A stretch of DNA of 64,000 nt from Centipeda felix (GCF_900186465.1 NZ_LT891957.1:283511-347510); one strand, 5' to 3'. Positions 51,448 to 60,648 are shown, counted from the first letter of the stretch. The notes: a model not told the origin generated them from the sequence alone. Made by a program: numbers and translations.

Positions 51448-52109
51448 TGTGCCGCCCCCTCCGCTGCATCGTCCGCCGTGACGCCGGCAGCGTCGGCGAG
51501 AGCGAGACGGCTGCTCTCAGCAGCGGAAAAGCACATCTCCATATCCGTGACGATGTTCTCGATCCGCTGGGAGAAATACGCATGCACCATCAGGGCGACG
51601 AGGGCAACGCAGAGTCCCATCGCCGTCGCAATCAGCGCCTCACCGATGCCGCCCGTGATCGCCGCCGGCTCGCCCGCCTGGATGTTGAACACGCTGAACG
51701 TCGTAATCATGCCGCTGATCGTCCCTAGGAGGCCAAGAAGCGGCGCCATCGTCACGATCACGCTCAGGTAGTAGATGCGCCGCCGCATCTTGGAGAGGGC
51801 GATGCCGGACTGGATCTCCATGTAGGCACTCATCCGATCGGCGCGGCTGCTGTTCTTGGTGATCGCACTGAACAGAATGTCGGCAATCGCGCCGCGCTGG
51901 TCGCGTGCAAGGGCAAGCGCCTCCGCATAGCGAGCATTGGCAATATGGAGCATGAAGGCGTGCGCAAACGCACGTCCTGCATCCGCGCGTGCAAAGTAAA
52001 ATGCGCGCTCGATTCCAATAAAGACAACAAAAATGGACGCAATCGCCAAGAAATACATGACGATGCCGCCCTGCTTAAAAAATGTGATGCCCTGCGCGAT
52101 AGAATCCAT
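51444..52109 (-). CDS. exbB: MotA/TolQ/ExbB-family proton channel protein
   Basis: 221 residues from ATG 52107-52109 (MDSIAQGITFFKQGG), with AAGGA upstream; an in-frame ATG at 52136 lies before that site. Three membrane segments and the family motif VTMAPLLGLLGTISGMITTF are present. It forms the channel with ExbD. Presence confirms that the host has an outer membrane. Confidence 0.92.
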   Translation of the reverse strand: MDSIAQGITFFKQGGIVMYFLAIASIFVVFIGIERAFYFARADAGRAFAHAFMLHIANARYAEALALARDQRGAIADILFSAITKNSSRADRMSAYMEIQSGIALSKMRRRIYYLSVIVTMAPLLGLLGTISGMITTFSVFNIQAGEPAAITGGIGEALIATAMGLCVALVALMVHAYFSQRIENIVTDMEMCFSAAESSRLALADAAGVTADDAAEGAAQ

Positions 52110-52153
52110 GGCAAGTCCTTTCCCCTCGATCCCCATATAGACGATACAGCTGT

Positions 52154-52182
52154 ATTCTACTATATATTGATGTGTTCGTCAA
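52154..52182 (-). promoter_or_regulatory. Promoter of exbB-exbD
   Basis: Minus-strand TTGACG (52177-52182) and TAGAAT (52154-52159), 17-base spacer. It lies 33 bp from the divergent promoter at 52215-52243. Confidence 0.65.
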
Positions 52183-52214
52183 TGATAGCATCTTTCATTT
52201 CCCGATGCGCTCCC

Positions 52215-52243
52215 TTGCGGTTCTGATGAAAAAATACTATAAT
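52215..52243 (+). promoter_or_regulatory. Promoter of the SbmA-like/amidase operon
   Basis: TTGCGG (52215-52220) and TATAAT (52238-52243) with 17-base spacing, 33 bp upstream of the GTG start at 52277. Confidence 0.7.
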
Positions 52244-52276
52244 AAATACCGTTCGTTCAAAAAAGGAGGATACAGC

Positions 52277-53989
52277 GTGAAACTGCCCCTCATCCGTGGC
52301 TTTTGGCAGCTGTTCAAGGGATATTGGAGCTCTGCGGAAAAGTGGAAAGCGCGCGGACTGCTTGCATCCGTGATCGTGCTCAATCTCGTCATGGTCTATC
52401 TGCTCGTCCGCATCAATGACTGGTACCGCAATTTCTACGATGCACTCCAAGCGTATGACTGGGCTTCCTTTTGGCCGCTCATCGGCACGTTTACGGGGCT
52501 TGCCCTCCTCTACATCGTCATTGCCGTCTATGCCGTCTATCTGCGGCAGATGCTGACGATCCACTGGCGCACATGGATGACGGAGGAGTATCTCACGCGC
52601 TGGATGCGTGGGCAGGTCTACTACCGTCTGCAGGTACTGCGCAGCGACACGGACAACCCCGACCAGCGTATCAGCGAGGACATCAACCAGTTCGTCACGC
52701 TGACGCTGACGCTTCTCGTCGGCGCACTGAAACAGCTCACGACACTCGGCGCATTCGCCGTCGTGCTGTGGAATCTGTCGGGGGCGCTCACCGTCCCCAT
52801 CGGGAGTGAGGCATTCACCATCTACGGCTATATGTTCTGGCTGTCCCTCCTCTATGCGGGCGTTGGCAGCGTCCTCGTCCATCTGGTCGGGCGAAAACTC
52901 ATCCGACTGAATTTCGATCAGCAGCGCTACGAGGCGGATTTCCGTTTCAGCATGATGCGCGTGCGGGAGAACAGCGAGAGCATCGCGTTCTATCGCGGCG
53001 AGATGGCAGAGACACAGGGGTTCAAGGAACGCTTTGCCAATGTCATTAAAAACTACTGGGGGCTGATGCGGCGGACGAAGCTGCTGAACTTCTATGTGAA
53101 CGGCTACGGGCAGCTCGCTATTATCTTTCCGCTCATCATGGCGGCGCCACGCTACTATGCGGGCGAGATCGCCCTCGGCGGTCTGATGCAGACCATCTCG
53201 GCATTCGGCCGTGTGCAGGATGCGCTGTCCTTCTTCGTTGACTCCTACAGCTCCATCGCCGAGCTGTCCGCCGTCATCCAGCGACTGTCGGGCTTTACTG
53301 CGCATATCAACGAGGCCGCTGCCGTTCCGCCCATGATCGTCCACGAGGACGATGCGGAGGACGCATTGCGTCTCAGTGATCTGCACGTCGCGCTCCCGCA
53401 CGGTGCGGAGCTCTTTGCCGTCTCCGCACTGACCCTGCCAGAGGGCAGCCGCGTGCTCGTTACGGGGGAGTCGGGCGTCGGCAAGAGCACGCTCCTGCGC
53501 GCTGTCGCAGGGATTTGGTTTGCGGGCAGCGGCACTGTGACGATGCCTGAACGCTCGTCGCGCCTCTTCCTCCCGCAGCATCCCTATCTGCCGCTCGGCA
53601 CACTCCGCCGCGCACTCTCCTACCCGTGTACGGCGGCCGTCTCTGATACGGAGATGGCGCACGTGCTCGCGCAGGTTGGACTCCCCCACCTCGCGCCACG
53701 CCTATCCGACACGGACGACTGGAGCCGTATCCTGTCGCTCGGTGAGCAGCAGCGTCTTGCCTTTGCACGCATCCTGCTCATCCGCCCCGACTGGATCTTT
53801 CTCGATGAGGCAACATCCGCCCTCGACGAGCCGCGCGAACGTGCCCTGTACGAGCTGCTCCGACAGGAGCTTCCTGCGTCGGGCATCATCAGCGTCGGGC
53901 ATCGCTCGACCCTCTATGCGCTGCATGAGACGGAGCTGCGCATCCACGACCACACGATCATTTCCCGGGAGATTCCACATGAACCGTAG
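52277..53989 (+). CDS. SbmA/BacA-like ABC transporter, fused permease and ATPase
   Basis: About 570 residues from the GTG at 52277, which follows AAAAGGAGG; in-frame codons upstream overlap the promoter. Residues ~1-330 are an SbmA/BacA-like membrane domain (NDWYRNFYDALQAYDW and the IRLNFDQQRYEADFRF motif). The C-terminal ATPase has Walker A GESGVGKSTLL, signature LSLGEQQRLAFARI and Walker B WIFLDEATSALDE. Relatives (YddA, ABCD family) move peptides or lipophilic compounds across the inner membrane. It starts a rightward operon of envelope genes. Confidence 0.88.
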   Translation: MKLPLIRGFWQLFKGYWSSAEKWKARGLLASVIVLNLVMVYLLVRINDWYRNFYDALQAYDWASFWPLIGTFTGLALLYIVIAVYAVYLRQMLTIHWRTWMTEEYLTRWMRGQVYYRLQVLRSDTDNPDQRISEDINQFVTLTLTLLVGALKQLTTLGAFAVVLWNLSGALTVPIGSEAFTIYGYMFWLSLLYAGVGSVLVHLVGRKLIRLNFDQQRYEADFRFSMMRVRENSESIAFYRGEMAETQGFKERFANVIKNYWGLMRRTKLLNFYVNGYGQLAIIFPLIMAAPRYYAGEIALGGLMQTISAFGRVQDALSFFVDSYSSIAELSAVIQRLSGFTAHINEAAAVPPMIVHEDDAEDALRLSDLHVALPHGAELFAVSALTLPEGSRVLVTGESGVGKSTLLRAVAGIWFAGSGTVTMPERSSRLFLPQHPYLPLGTLRRALSYPCTAAVSDTEMAHVLAQVGLPHLAPRLSDTDDWSRILSLGEQQRLAFARILLIRPDWIFLDEATSALDEPRERALYELLRQELPASGIISVGHRSTLYALHETELRIHDHTIISREIPHEP

Positions 53990-54824
53990 AGACTTTCTGC
54001 GCCGCATGACCCTCGTTGGCATCGGTGCAGCCCTTTTCCCCTTTTTTCCCGATGCGGCAGAGGCATCATGGTACATTCCCTCCGCCCTTCCGGGCGTGAC
54101 GATAAAGCCGACGTATCTCTCCTTTGGCGCACTCGAAAACCGCTTTGTCACGGACTGCATCGTCATTCATCACATCGGCAACACGAACGCAGATGTCTCC
54201 GCCGCGACCGTCCATGAGTGGCATCTGCACAATGGCTGGGCGGGCATCGGCTACCACTTCCTCATCCGCAAGGACGGCACGATCGAGGAGGGACGCCCCA
54301 TGGGCACCGTCGGCGCACATGTCTACGGCGAGAATCGACATACCGTCGGCATCAACATCGTCGGAAATTTCGAGGACGCTGTACCGACCGAGGCACAGAA
54401 ACACAGCGCCGCGCATCTGATCGCCGCCCTCTGCACCGTCTATCAGCTGGATCCCATCTGGGGCGTCACGGTAAAGGGGCACCGCGACTTTAACGCGACA
54501 GCCTGTCCCGGCCGCTATCTCTATGCAGAGCTGCCGGAGATCGTGGAGGAGGCACGCGTCTACTACGGCTCGGATGAGCTGCAGACGGAGCGCCTGCGCA
54601 TCATGCAGCAGGAGCGTGCGGAGCAGGAACAACAGCGGGCACGCATGCGCACGCGTATGGAGGCGGCGCAGAATAAGAACGGCCGCCCGTCACATCCCAC
54701 GCCGAGCGCACCCAATCCGCCCGTACAGCCTGCGCCTGAGAAGCCGTCGTTGCGTCCAAACAAGCGTCCTGACCTACCAAAACCTGGCAATCTGCCGACG
54801 CAGCGGCGCATCGCATCCAATTAG
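53979..54824 (+). CDS. Exported N-acetylmuramoyl-L-alanine amidase (amidase_2 / PGRP fold)
   Basis: 281 residues from ATG 53979, overlapping the ABC gene by 11 bases. The signal MNRRDFLRRMTLVGIGAAL has a twin-arginine pattern and may be Tat-exported. The amidase domain (~50-190) shows CIVIHHIGN, HFLIRKDGTIEEG, GINIVGNFE and the zinc-ligand GHRDFNATACPG. A basic Gln/Arg-rich coil and a proline-rich tail (PNPPVQPAPEKP) follow, possibly wall binding. It cleaves the stem peptide from glycan strands. Confidence 0.9.
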   Translation: MNRRDFLRRMTLVGIGAALFPFFPDAAEASWYIPSALPGVTIKPTYLSFGALENRFVTDCIVIHHIGNTNADVSAATVHEWHLHNGWAGIGYHFLIRKDGTIEEGRPMGTVGAHVYGENRHTVGINIVGNFEDAVPTEAQKHSAAHLIAALCTVYQLDPIWGVTVKGHRDFNATACPGRYLYAELPEIVEEARVYYGSDELQTERLRIMQQERAEQEQQRARMRTRMEAAQNKNGRPSHPTPSAPNPPVQPAPEKPSLRPNKRPDLPKPGNLPTQRRIASN

Positions 54825-54853
54825 CCCGAACAAAACGATGGAGGTGAAGATCC

Positions 54854-55201
54854 ATGGGGTTCCACTACCGGTGGTTTGACCGCGATCAGGAAAAAATGGA
54901 CGAAATGGGCATTCCGCTGACCCGCGCGCAGATCGACGAGCGCGAGCGGGCACAAGAGCCGCAGCGTCTCTTCTCCCGTGGGGAGCAGACCGGCATCGTC
55001 CTCACGGCACTGATCTTCGCCTATGGGTGGACACAGGACGACACGGCACTCGCCTTCTTCTGTCTGTCCTTCCTCATCTTTGAGCTGCGCAAAATCGCAG
55101 CACATTTTTCCGCCGCCTACGGAAATAGCATTGCGAACGCCATGCAGGGCTTTAGTCTTGCCCTGCTCCTCGGTGCATTCGCCATGCTATTTATGAACTG
55201 A
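54854..55201 (+). CDS. Small membrane protein of unknown function
   Basis: 115 residues with GGAGGTG before the ATG. A hydrophilic, charged N-terminal half (RWFDRDQEKMDEMG, RAQIDERERAQE) is followed by two or three hydrophobic segments (TGIVLTALIFAYGW, FFCLSFLIFELRK, ALLLGAFAMLFMN). I do not recognise the family. It sits in the operon between the amidase and the TVP38-family gene, suggesting an envelope role. Confidence 0.75.
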   Translation: MGFHYRWFDRDQEKMDEMGIPLTRAQIDERERAQEPQRLFSRGEQTGIVLTALIFAYGWTQDDTALAFFCLSFLIFELRKIAAHFSAAYGNSIANAMQGFSLALLLGAFAMLFMN

Positions 55202-55224
55202 CTCCCTCAGGAGGAGGTACTCAC

Positions 55225-55950
55225 GTGAAACGACCACAGGGCATGGGCATCCTCAAACTCGGTGCGGCACTCGCCATCATCCTTCTCTTTGTCATCATCC
55301 ATCTCATTGCACCGCAGTTCCTCCCCTCACTCTTCACGCTGCTTGCCAGCGGTGATATTCCGGCGACGGTGGAGTACATTCACACCTTCGGCGATGGAGC
55401 AGTCCTCTTCGCCTTTTTGCTCACCCTCTTTACCAATGCACTTGGCTTTCCGCCCGCCGTCATTTTCTCGACGGCAAACGTCATCCTATTCGGCATTGTC
55501 CCCGGCATCATTCTGTCCTGTGTCGCAGAGACCGTCGGCGTAACGGTTGCCTTCGTGCTGATGCGCTTCTACTTCCGCGATGCGGCAGAAAAGGCGATCG
55601 CGAAGAGCCCCTTTCTCGCAAAGGTCGATCACTACAGCGGCAGCAAGGGCTTCATCATCATGCTCATCGGACGCATGGTGCCATACCTGCCCTCCGCTAT
55701 CATGAATGCCGTCGGCGCCCTCTCCTCGATCCGTCTGCGCGACTACGTCCTCGCCTCTCTCGTCGGAAAATTTCCCTCGACGGGCATCGAGGCAATCATC
55801 GGGCATGACCTCATCATGCAGCAGGAGGATAAGACGCGCCTGGTCGTTGTTGTTATCTGCGCTGCCATTCTCATCTACACCGCCATCCGTTTCGAACGAC
55901 GCATGATGCGCACAGAGGCCGCCGTACAGGATGTGGAGAAAAAATCATGA
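55225..55950 (+). CDS. TVP38/TMEM64 (DedA-superfamily) membrane protein
   Basis: 241 residues with about six hydrophobic segments. The VTT/SNARE-associated motif is seen in LFTNALGFPPAVIFSTAN, with GIVPGIILSCVAETVGVTVAF and a RMVPYLPSAIMNAVGAL segment. Family members act in membrane lipid or polyprenyl-lipid scrambling. The stop overlaps the next gene's ATG by four bases. Confidence 0.88.
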   Translation: MKRPQGMGILKLGAALAIILLFVIIHLIAPQFLPSLFTLLASGDIPATVEYIHTFGDGAVLFAFLLTLFTNALGFPPAVIFSTANVILFGIVPGIILSCVAETVGVTVAFVLMRFYFRDAAEKAIAKSPFLAKVDHYSGSKGFIIMLIGRMVPYLPSAIMNAVGALSSIRLRDYVLASLVGKFPSTGIEAIIGHDLIMQQEDKTRLVVVVICAAILIYTAIRFERRMMRTEAAVQDVEKKS

Positions 55951-57194
55951 CACGACGCCATTTCCTTCAGACCGCCCTTCAGTCCATTCTCACAATGGGA
56001 CTCGGCGGTCTCTTTTCATCTCGTGCCGCAGCCGCAGCAGACGGCATCCGCCACCTGCGCCAGATCATTACGGCACAGCCAAGCAACACGCGCATGATCC
56101 AGTGGGACGCGTCCACTCTCCTGCGCGGCGCACATGTCGAGCTGCGCAGCGGAAGAGATGGACATATCACGGCATTCGTTCCCTCTTACACGCATTTCAC
56201 CATAGACGACGCAGAGCAATTCGTCTACCACGCAGAGATCCCTCTGCCTACAGGCGGCGGTGCCTACCGTGTCACGCATACGGCTGGGGCATCCGATTGG
56301 ATTCCCCTGTCTGCCCCACATGCAGTCCGTACGCCCGTGCGTGCTCTGCTCTTTTCGGACAGCCAATGCGGGGAGGATTACAGCGTCTGGAACAGCCTCT
56401 ATCAGGCAGCATGGCGGCGTCACAGCGATGCGGATTTTGCCGCACTCGTCGGCGACCTCACCGACAACGGCGAATCCACGTGGCATTGGGATAGCTTCTT
56501 CGCGGCGATGGAGGGGAGTCCATCCCCGCTCGCTCGCATTCCTCATGTCCCCGTGCTCGGCAATCACGAGTATTATAGCCTCGCGTGGACGGATACCCTG
56601 CCGCTGCGGTATCTCAAGACCTTTGCCCTGCCCGAAAATGGCAGCGCGGCATTTCGCGGCCACTATTATTCCTTCGATCTCGGAGCAGTGCACGTGATTG
56701 TCCTCGATACACAGTTCCTCGAGTGCGGTGCGTGCGGTGCGGCCCTGAATGAGGAGCAGCTCGCCTGGCTGAAACGCGATGCGGCGGCATCCTCCGCCCC
56801 ATGGAAAATCATCCTCATGCACAAGGATATTCTCGCCTACGGAGAGTATCAGACCGTACAGGAGACGCAGCACGGCATCAGTGACGTGGGGTGCGTCTTT
56901 ATGGATGCATTCGATGCGTGCGGCATCGACCTCGTTGTCACGGGACACGTCCACGCCTATCGGCGGCGTCAGATCCGTGCGGGGCAGACGGACACACAGG
57001 GGACGCTCTATCTCCTTGGCGGACCGGGCGGCGATGAGTACTTCGATGTCCCGCCCGAGTCCTACGACCTCGCCGCCTCCGCGAATCCCGCACCATCGAA
57101 CTACCTCTATCTGGAGGCGGATGCACATCATCTCCGCATCACCTGTGAGGCTCTGGATGGAACTGTGATCGACACTGTTGAACGACAAAAATAA
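55947..57194 (+). CDS. Exported metallophosphoesterase (purple acid phosphatase-like)
   Basis: 415 residues. The signal peptide starts MTRRHFLQTALQSIL and resembles a twin-arginine signal; cleavage is likely after SSRAAAA. A short fibronectin-like domain (~30-115) precedes the calcineurin-type core: LFSDSQCGE, LVGDLTDNG, VLGNHEYY, a later LMHKDI and TGHVHAY, giving the usual set of Asp/Asn/His metal ligands. It hydrolyses phosphoesters outside the inner membrane. It is the last gene of the envelope operon. Confidence 0.9.
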   Translation: MTRRHFLQTALQSILTMGLGGLFSSRAAAAADGIRHLRQIITAQPSNTRMIQWDASTLLRGAHVELRSGRDGHITAFVPSYTHFTIDDAEQFVYHAEIPLPTGGGAYRVTHTAGASDWIPLSAPHAVRTPVRALLFSDSQCGEDYSVWNSLYQAAWRRHSDADFAALVGDLTDNGESTWHWDSFFAAMEGSPSPLARIPHVPVLGNHEYYSLAWTDTLPLRYLKTFALPENGSAAFRGHYYSFDLGAVHVIVLDTQFLECGACGAALNEEQLAWLKRDAAASSAPWKIILMHKDILAYGEYQTVQETQHGISDVGCVFMDAFDACGIDLVVTGHVHAYRRRQIRAGQTDTQGTLYLLGGPGGDEYFDVPPESYDLAASANPAPSNYLYLEADAHHLRITCEALDGTVIDTVERQK

Positions 57195-57200
57195 AAAAGA

Positions 57201-57240
57201 ACCTTATCCTACGTCAAATGGCATAGGATAAGGTCTTTTT
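57201..57240. terminator. Bidirectional terminator
   Basis: ACCTTATCCTA (57201-57211) pairs with TAGGATAAGGT (57224-57234). The plus strand continues CTTTTTTA and the minus strand TCTTTTTTAT, so it serves both converging genes. Confidence 0.92.
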
Positions 57241-57560
57241 TAGCGACGCCAGGGCGTACGCTGATCGTAGTCCCGCTTGATCTGCTTTACCGCGCGGTCG
57301 TGACGCCGCTGCTCTTCCTTCATCGCACGATCATACTTCTCCTGATCGCCGTCCCGACGGAACTCAAAGCGGATCTTGCGCACGTTCTGCTCATGGACAC
57401 GAGCTTCTTCCTTCATGCGAAAACTGTACTCATTCGTCGCCCCGTTGATGTAATCGAGCGACTGAACTGCCGGCGCTGCTGCCTCTGCACTCGGTACTGC
57501 TGCAATACCGAGGCCCAGGGCAAGAGCCAGCACTCCGGCGATATACTTCTTGTTCTTCAT
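57240..57560 (-). CDS. Small secreted protein of unknown function
   Basis: 106 residues with a clear Sec signal (MKNKKYIAGVLALALGLG, cleavage after AEAA). The mature ~77 residues are highly charged and helical (RMKEEARVHEQNVRKIRFEF, KEEQRRHDRAVKQIKRDYD). No family recognised; periplasmic. The gene is monocistronic, with GGAG upstream. Confidence 0.78.
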   Translation of the reverse strand: MKNKKYIAGVLALALGLGIAAVPSAEAAAPAVQSLDYINGATNEYSFRMKEEARVHEQNVRKIRFEFRRDGDQEKYDRAMKEEQRRHDRAVKQIKRDYDQRTPWRR

Positions 57561-57631
57561 AGGTTACTCCTTCCTCATATCACACTGCCTATACAGTAAC
57601 ATAGCCGCGTTAAGGATGCTTTAGATGCCAA

Positions 57632-57657
57632 CAAAAAACCGCACCCGAAGGTGCGGT
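57632..57657 (-). terminator. Terminator after rpsR
   Basis: ACCGCACC (57638-57645) pairs with GGTGCGGT (57650-57657) around a TTCG tetraloop, and the minus strand continues TTTTTGTTGG. Confidence 0.93.
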
Positions 57658-57669
57658 CATGCGATCCGT

Positions 57670-57903
57670 TTACTCCGCCGTAAACGGAAGAAGCGCAATA
57701 TTACGCGCGCGCTTGATGGCAAGCGTCACCTGACGCTGATGCTTTGCGCAGTTGCCGGAAATGCGACGCGGCAGGATCTTGCCACGCTCCGTCGTAAAGC
57801 GACGCAGCTTTGCGGCATCCTTATAGTCGATATGGTCTACCTTGTCCACGCAGAACGAGCAGACCTTGCGACGAGGCTTGCGGCCCCGATCTCGTTTCAT
57901 CAT
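57670..57903 (-). CDS. rpsR: Ribosomal protein S18
   Basis: 77 residues. It has the S18 core [19 protein letters not shown] and [15 protein letters not shown], preceded by a VCSFC cysteine pair that may bind zinc. Last gene of rpsF-ssb-rpsR. Confidence 0.97.
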   Translation of the reverse strand: MMKRDRGRKPRRKVCSFCVDKVDHIDYKDAAKLRRFTTERGKILPRRISGNCAKHQRQVTLAIKRARNIALLPFTAE

Positions 57904-57949
57904 GTTCGCTGTCCCTCCTCATTTCAGGATATTTCGATCATCTTCATGC

Positions 57950-58399
57950 TCAGAATGGAATGTCGTCATCGGGAATGACGGGTCCCATCATATCCGGTGC
58001 AGCTCCGCCGCCCGCAGCGGGTGCGGCAGAACGCGGCGCAGATGCGTCATAGCCGCCCTGCGAGCTGCCGGCATTCTTGGAATCAAGGAACTCCACATTG
58101 TCTGCCACCACATCCGTCGCATACTTGCGCTGTCCGTCGCTGCCGTCGTAGCTGCGCACCTGGATGCGCCCCTCGACGCCGATACGGCGTCCCTTGGTGA
58201 GATTGTTGCCGCAGATCTCGGCGAGTTTCTCCCAGCATGTCACGGGGATGAAATCAGCCGTCTGCTGGCCTTCCTGCTGTGCTGCACGCGAGAAGCGGCG
58301 GTCAACCGCCACCGTAAAACGGCAAAATGCTTTGCCGCTCTGTGTGTAGCGAATCTCAGGGTCGCGCGCAAGGCGACCGATCAGTATGACTCTGTTCAT
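57950..58399 (-). CDS. ssb: Single-stranded DNA-binding protein
   Basis: 149 residues. The OB fold starts MNRVILIGRLARDPEIRYT, a glycine/alanine linker follows, and the acidic tail PDDDIPF recruits repair and replication proteins. Placed between the two ribosomal-protein genes, as in most bacteria. Confidence 0.97.
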   Translation of the reverse strand: MNRVILIGRLARDPEIRYTQSGKAFCRFTVAVDRRFSRAAQQEGQQTADFIPVTCWEKLAEICGNNLTKGRRIGVEGRIQVRSYDGSDGQRKYATDVVADNVEFLDSKNAGSSQGGYDASAPRSAAPAAGGGAAPDMMGPVIPDDDIPF

Positions 58400-58464
58400 G
58401 GGTTTCTCTCTCCTGAATGAATCCCGTCACGCATACAGAACGTACGGATGACTCCGTACGCCCC

Positions 58465-58758
58465 TTACTCCTCGATGCCGTCTGCGCGGACGATCATGTG
58501 CTTGAGCAGATCGTCGGTGATCTTCATCACACGGTCGCACTCAGCAACACAGGCAGGCTCTGCATTGACGTACAGCAGAACGTAGTATCCTTCGGTCATG
58601 TCCTTGATCTCATAGGCGAGACGCTTCTTGCCCCAGCGGTCTTCCTTCTCGATCTTACCGCCGTTTGCCTGAATGAGCTTTGTGAACTTCTCGATGACGG
58701 CGTTTGTCGCATCTTCCTCCATCGGCTTCACAATAAATATGACTTCGTACAATCTCAC
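58465..58758 (-). CDS. rpsF: Ribosomal protein S6
   Basis: 97 residues with a GTG start behind GAGGAGGTG. The motif RLYEVIFIVKPMEEDA and the central RWGKKRLAYEIKDMTEGYYV are typical. First gene of the operon. Confidence 0.97.
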   Translation of the reverse strand: MRLYEVIFIVKPMEEDATNAVIEKFTKLIQANGGKIEKEDRWGKKRLAYEIKDMTEGYYVLLYVNAEPACVAECDRVMKITDDLLKHMIVRADGIEE

Positions 58759-58855
58759 GAAATCACCTCCTCTTTGGTCTATGGCCGCCGTTTTGCAGCG
58801 GCAGAGTTATTCTTCTGCGAGCGCGCACGAAATACGCACTCACGCGACAAGAGAC

Positions 58856-58884
58856 AGTATACCATGTTTTTATGCAGTCCGCAA
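58856..58884 (-). promoter_or_regulatory. Promoter of rpsF-ssb-rpsR
   Basis: Minus-strand TTGCGG (58879-58884) and TATACT (58856-58861), 17-base spacer. The leader is ~90 bases and may hold autoregulatory structure. Confidence 0.7.
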
Positions 58885-58923
58885 GTACTCGATGCGCATT
58901 ATTGTAAAGGAATCCAATCAGCA

Positions 58924-58969
58924 GAAAGAGGACCGCTTCGAACGCATTATTTCAAAACAGTCCTCTTTC
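58924..58969 (-). terminator. Stem-loop after sufU, possible terminator
   Basis: GAAAGAGGAC (58924-58933) pairs perfectly with GTCCTCTTTC (58960-58969) around a 26-base loop, 5 bp past the sufU stop. No T-run follows on the minus strand, so it may stabilise the 3' end rather than terminate. Confidence 0.5.
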
Positions 58970-58973
58970 AATC

Positions 58974-59420
58974 TCACTGATCCTTCTTCAGCACGTCTTC
59001 CAGCGTATGCCATGCCAGCACTGCGCACTTGACGCGCGCGGGCATGTTGGAGATGTTCTTGAGCGCGATTGCCTCATCGAGCTCCTCCAATGCGGCATCG
59101 TCTGTCACCTCGCGTTTGATCATCGACGTGAAGAGTTGGGCGAGGCGCTGTGCCTCCTCCACGGTCTTACCGCGCATGAGGTCGATCATGATGTCCGTGC
59201 TCGCCTGTGAGATAGCGCAGCCGACTCCAGTAAATGCGGCATCCTTGATGATGCCGTTCTCAATCTGGAGTTCGAGTGTGATCTCATCGCCGCAGCTCGG
59301 ATTATGTCCGCGCTCACGCACGGTCGCCGCTGCGAGCTCGCCCTTGTTCTCGGGCGAGCGGCTGTGCTCGCCGATGACCTCTGTATAGAGATCGCCGAGA
59401 GCTGCGTTTTCAGTCGGCAT
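58974..59420 (-). CDS. sufU: Fe-S cluster assembly scaffold / sulfur acceptor SufU
   Basis: 148 residues. The three conserved cysteines are in NPSCGDEI, GVGCAIS and RVKCAVLAWH, and the Asp in CGD is the zinc ligand of SufU. The ~20-residue insertion before the last Cys marks it as SufU rather than IscU. It takes sulfur from SufS. Overlaps sufS by 11 bases. Confidence 0.94.
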   Translation of the reverse strand: MPTENAALGDLYTEVIGEHSRSPENKGELAAATVRERGHNPSCGDEITLELQIENGIIKDAAFTGVGCAISQASTDIMIDLMRGKTVEEAQRLAQLFTSMIKREVTDDAALEELDEAIALKNISNMPARVKCAVLAWHTLEDVLKKDQ

Positions 59421-60648
59421 AGCCGAGCACCCCCCGTACCTTTTTCAGCGCCGCGATAAACTGATCTATGTCCTCATGCGTATTGTAGAGGTAGAAACTC
59501 GCGCGGCAGGTAGCGTTCTGTCCGAGATAGCGCATGAGCGGCTGCGCACAGTGGTGTCCCGCGCGAATCGCAACGCCGTAGCTGTCAAGAATCGTCGATA
59601 CATCATGCGGATGGACATCCTTGACGTTGAATGTGATGATGCCCGTCTTATTTCCACGGGTCGAATCGCATCCATAGAGCTCCACAAAGGGCAGTTCCCG
59701 CAGCTGCGGCAGTGCATAGCTGAGCAGATCGCGCTCAATCGCCTCGATGCGGTCAAAGCCGATCTTGTCCAGATAGTCGATCGCCGCAATCAGTCCTGAT
59801 GCACCGCTGACGTTCTGCGTCCCCGCCTCGAACTTTGCCGGCAATTCGGCAAACGTCGTCTCCTGCTCGCCGACATAGTCGATCATGTCCCCGCCAAAGA
59901 GGAAGGGCGGCATCGCATCGAGTATATCGTACTTGCCATAGAGGACGCCGATACCCATCGGGGAAAGCATCTTATGCCCCGAGAACGCAAAGAAATCCGC
60001 ATCCATCGCCTGCACATCCACCTTGATGTGCGGTACGCTCTGCGAGCCGTCGACAACGACGACCGCACCGACCGCATGAGCACGGTCGGCAACGGCGCGC
60101 ACATCGTTGACGAGACCGAGCACATTGGATACCTGCGTCACAGCGACAATCTTCGTCCGCTCCGTGATCTTTTCTGCAATATCTGCCTCGGAGAGATTGC
60201 CGTCCTCGCCCAGATAGATATACTTCAGCACAGCACCGCGCGACTTTGCCACGAACTGCCACGGAACGATATTGCTGTGATGCTCTGAGATCGTAATGAC
60301 GATCTCATCCCCCTCATGGACATTCGCAAGACCATAGCTGTACGCCACGAGGTTCAGTGCCTCCGTCGCATTCTTCGTGAATACGACCTCCTCCGGACGC
60401 GCCGCACCGATGAACTGCTGCGTGCGCACGCGTGCCCGTTCATAGATATCCGTCGCCTTGACCGAGAGCTCATACGCACCGCGATGCGGGTTCGCATTAC
60501 AGTACGTACAGTAGTCAGCGACTGCACGGATGACCGTCTCCGGTTTCTGTGTCGTTGCGCCATTGTCAAGATAAACAATGGGACGGCCGTTCATCTTCGT
60601 CTGCAGGATGGGAAAATCCCGCAGATACTCATTCACCTTGCGTTCCAC
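59410..60648 (-). CDS. sufS: Cysteine desulfurase SufS
   Basis: About 412 residues from the GTG at 60648 (VERKVNEYLRDFP), eight bases after AGGAG; a GTG at 60636 is an alternative, and upstream in-frame codons lie within sufD. The PLP lysine is in FAFSGHKMLSPMGIGVLYG, the catalytic cysteine in RAGHHCAQPLMRYLG. It removes sulfur from cysteine for cluster assembly. Confidence 0.94.
   Translation of the reverse strand: MERKVNEYLRDFPILQTKMNGRPIVYLDNGATTQKPETVIRAVADYCTYCNANPHRGAYELSVKATDIYERARVRTQQFIGAARPEEVVFTKNATEALNLVAYSYGLANVHEGDEIVITISEHHSNIVPWQFVAKSRGAVLKYIYLGEDGNLSEADIAEKITERTKIVAVTQVSNVLGLVNDVRAVADRAHAVGAVVVVDGSQSVPHIKVDVQAMDADFFAFSGHKMLSPMGIGVLYGKYDILDAMPPFLFGGDMIDYVGEQETTFAELPAKFEAGTQNVSGASGLIAAIDYLDKIGFDRIEAIERDLLSYALPQLRELPFVELYGCDSTRGNKTGIITFNVKDVHPHDVSTILDSYGVAIRAGHHCAQPLMRYLGQNATCRASFYLYNTHEDIDQFIAALKKVRGVLGYAD

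Noticed and set aside
52160..53689. A 509-codon minus-strand open frame opposite the SbmA-like ABC gene
   Set aside because: The plus-strand frame has intact ABC motifs, ribosome site and promoter; the antisense product is rich in Arg/His/Asp with no domain.
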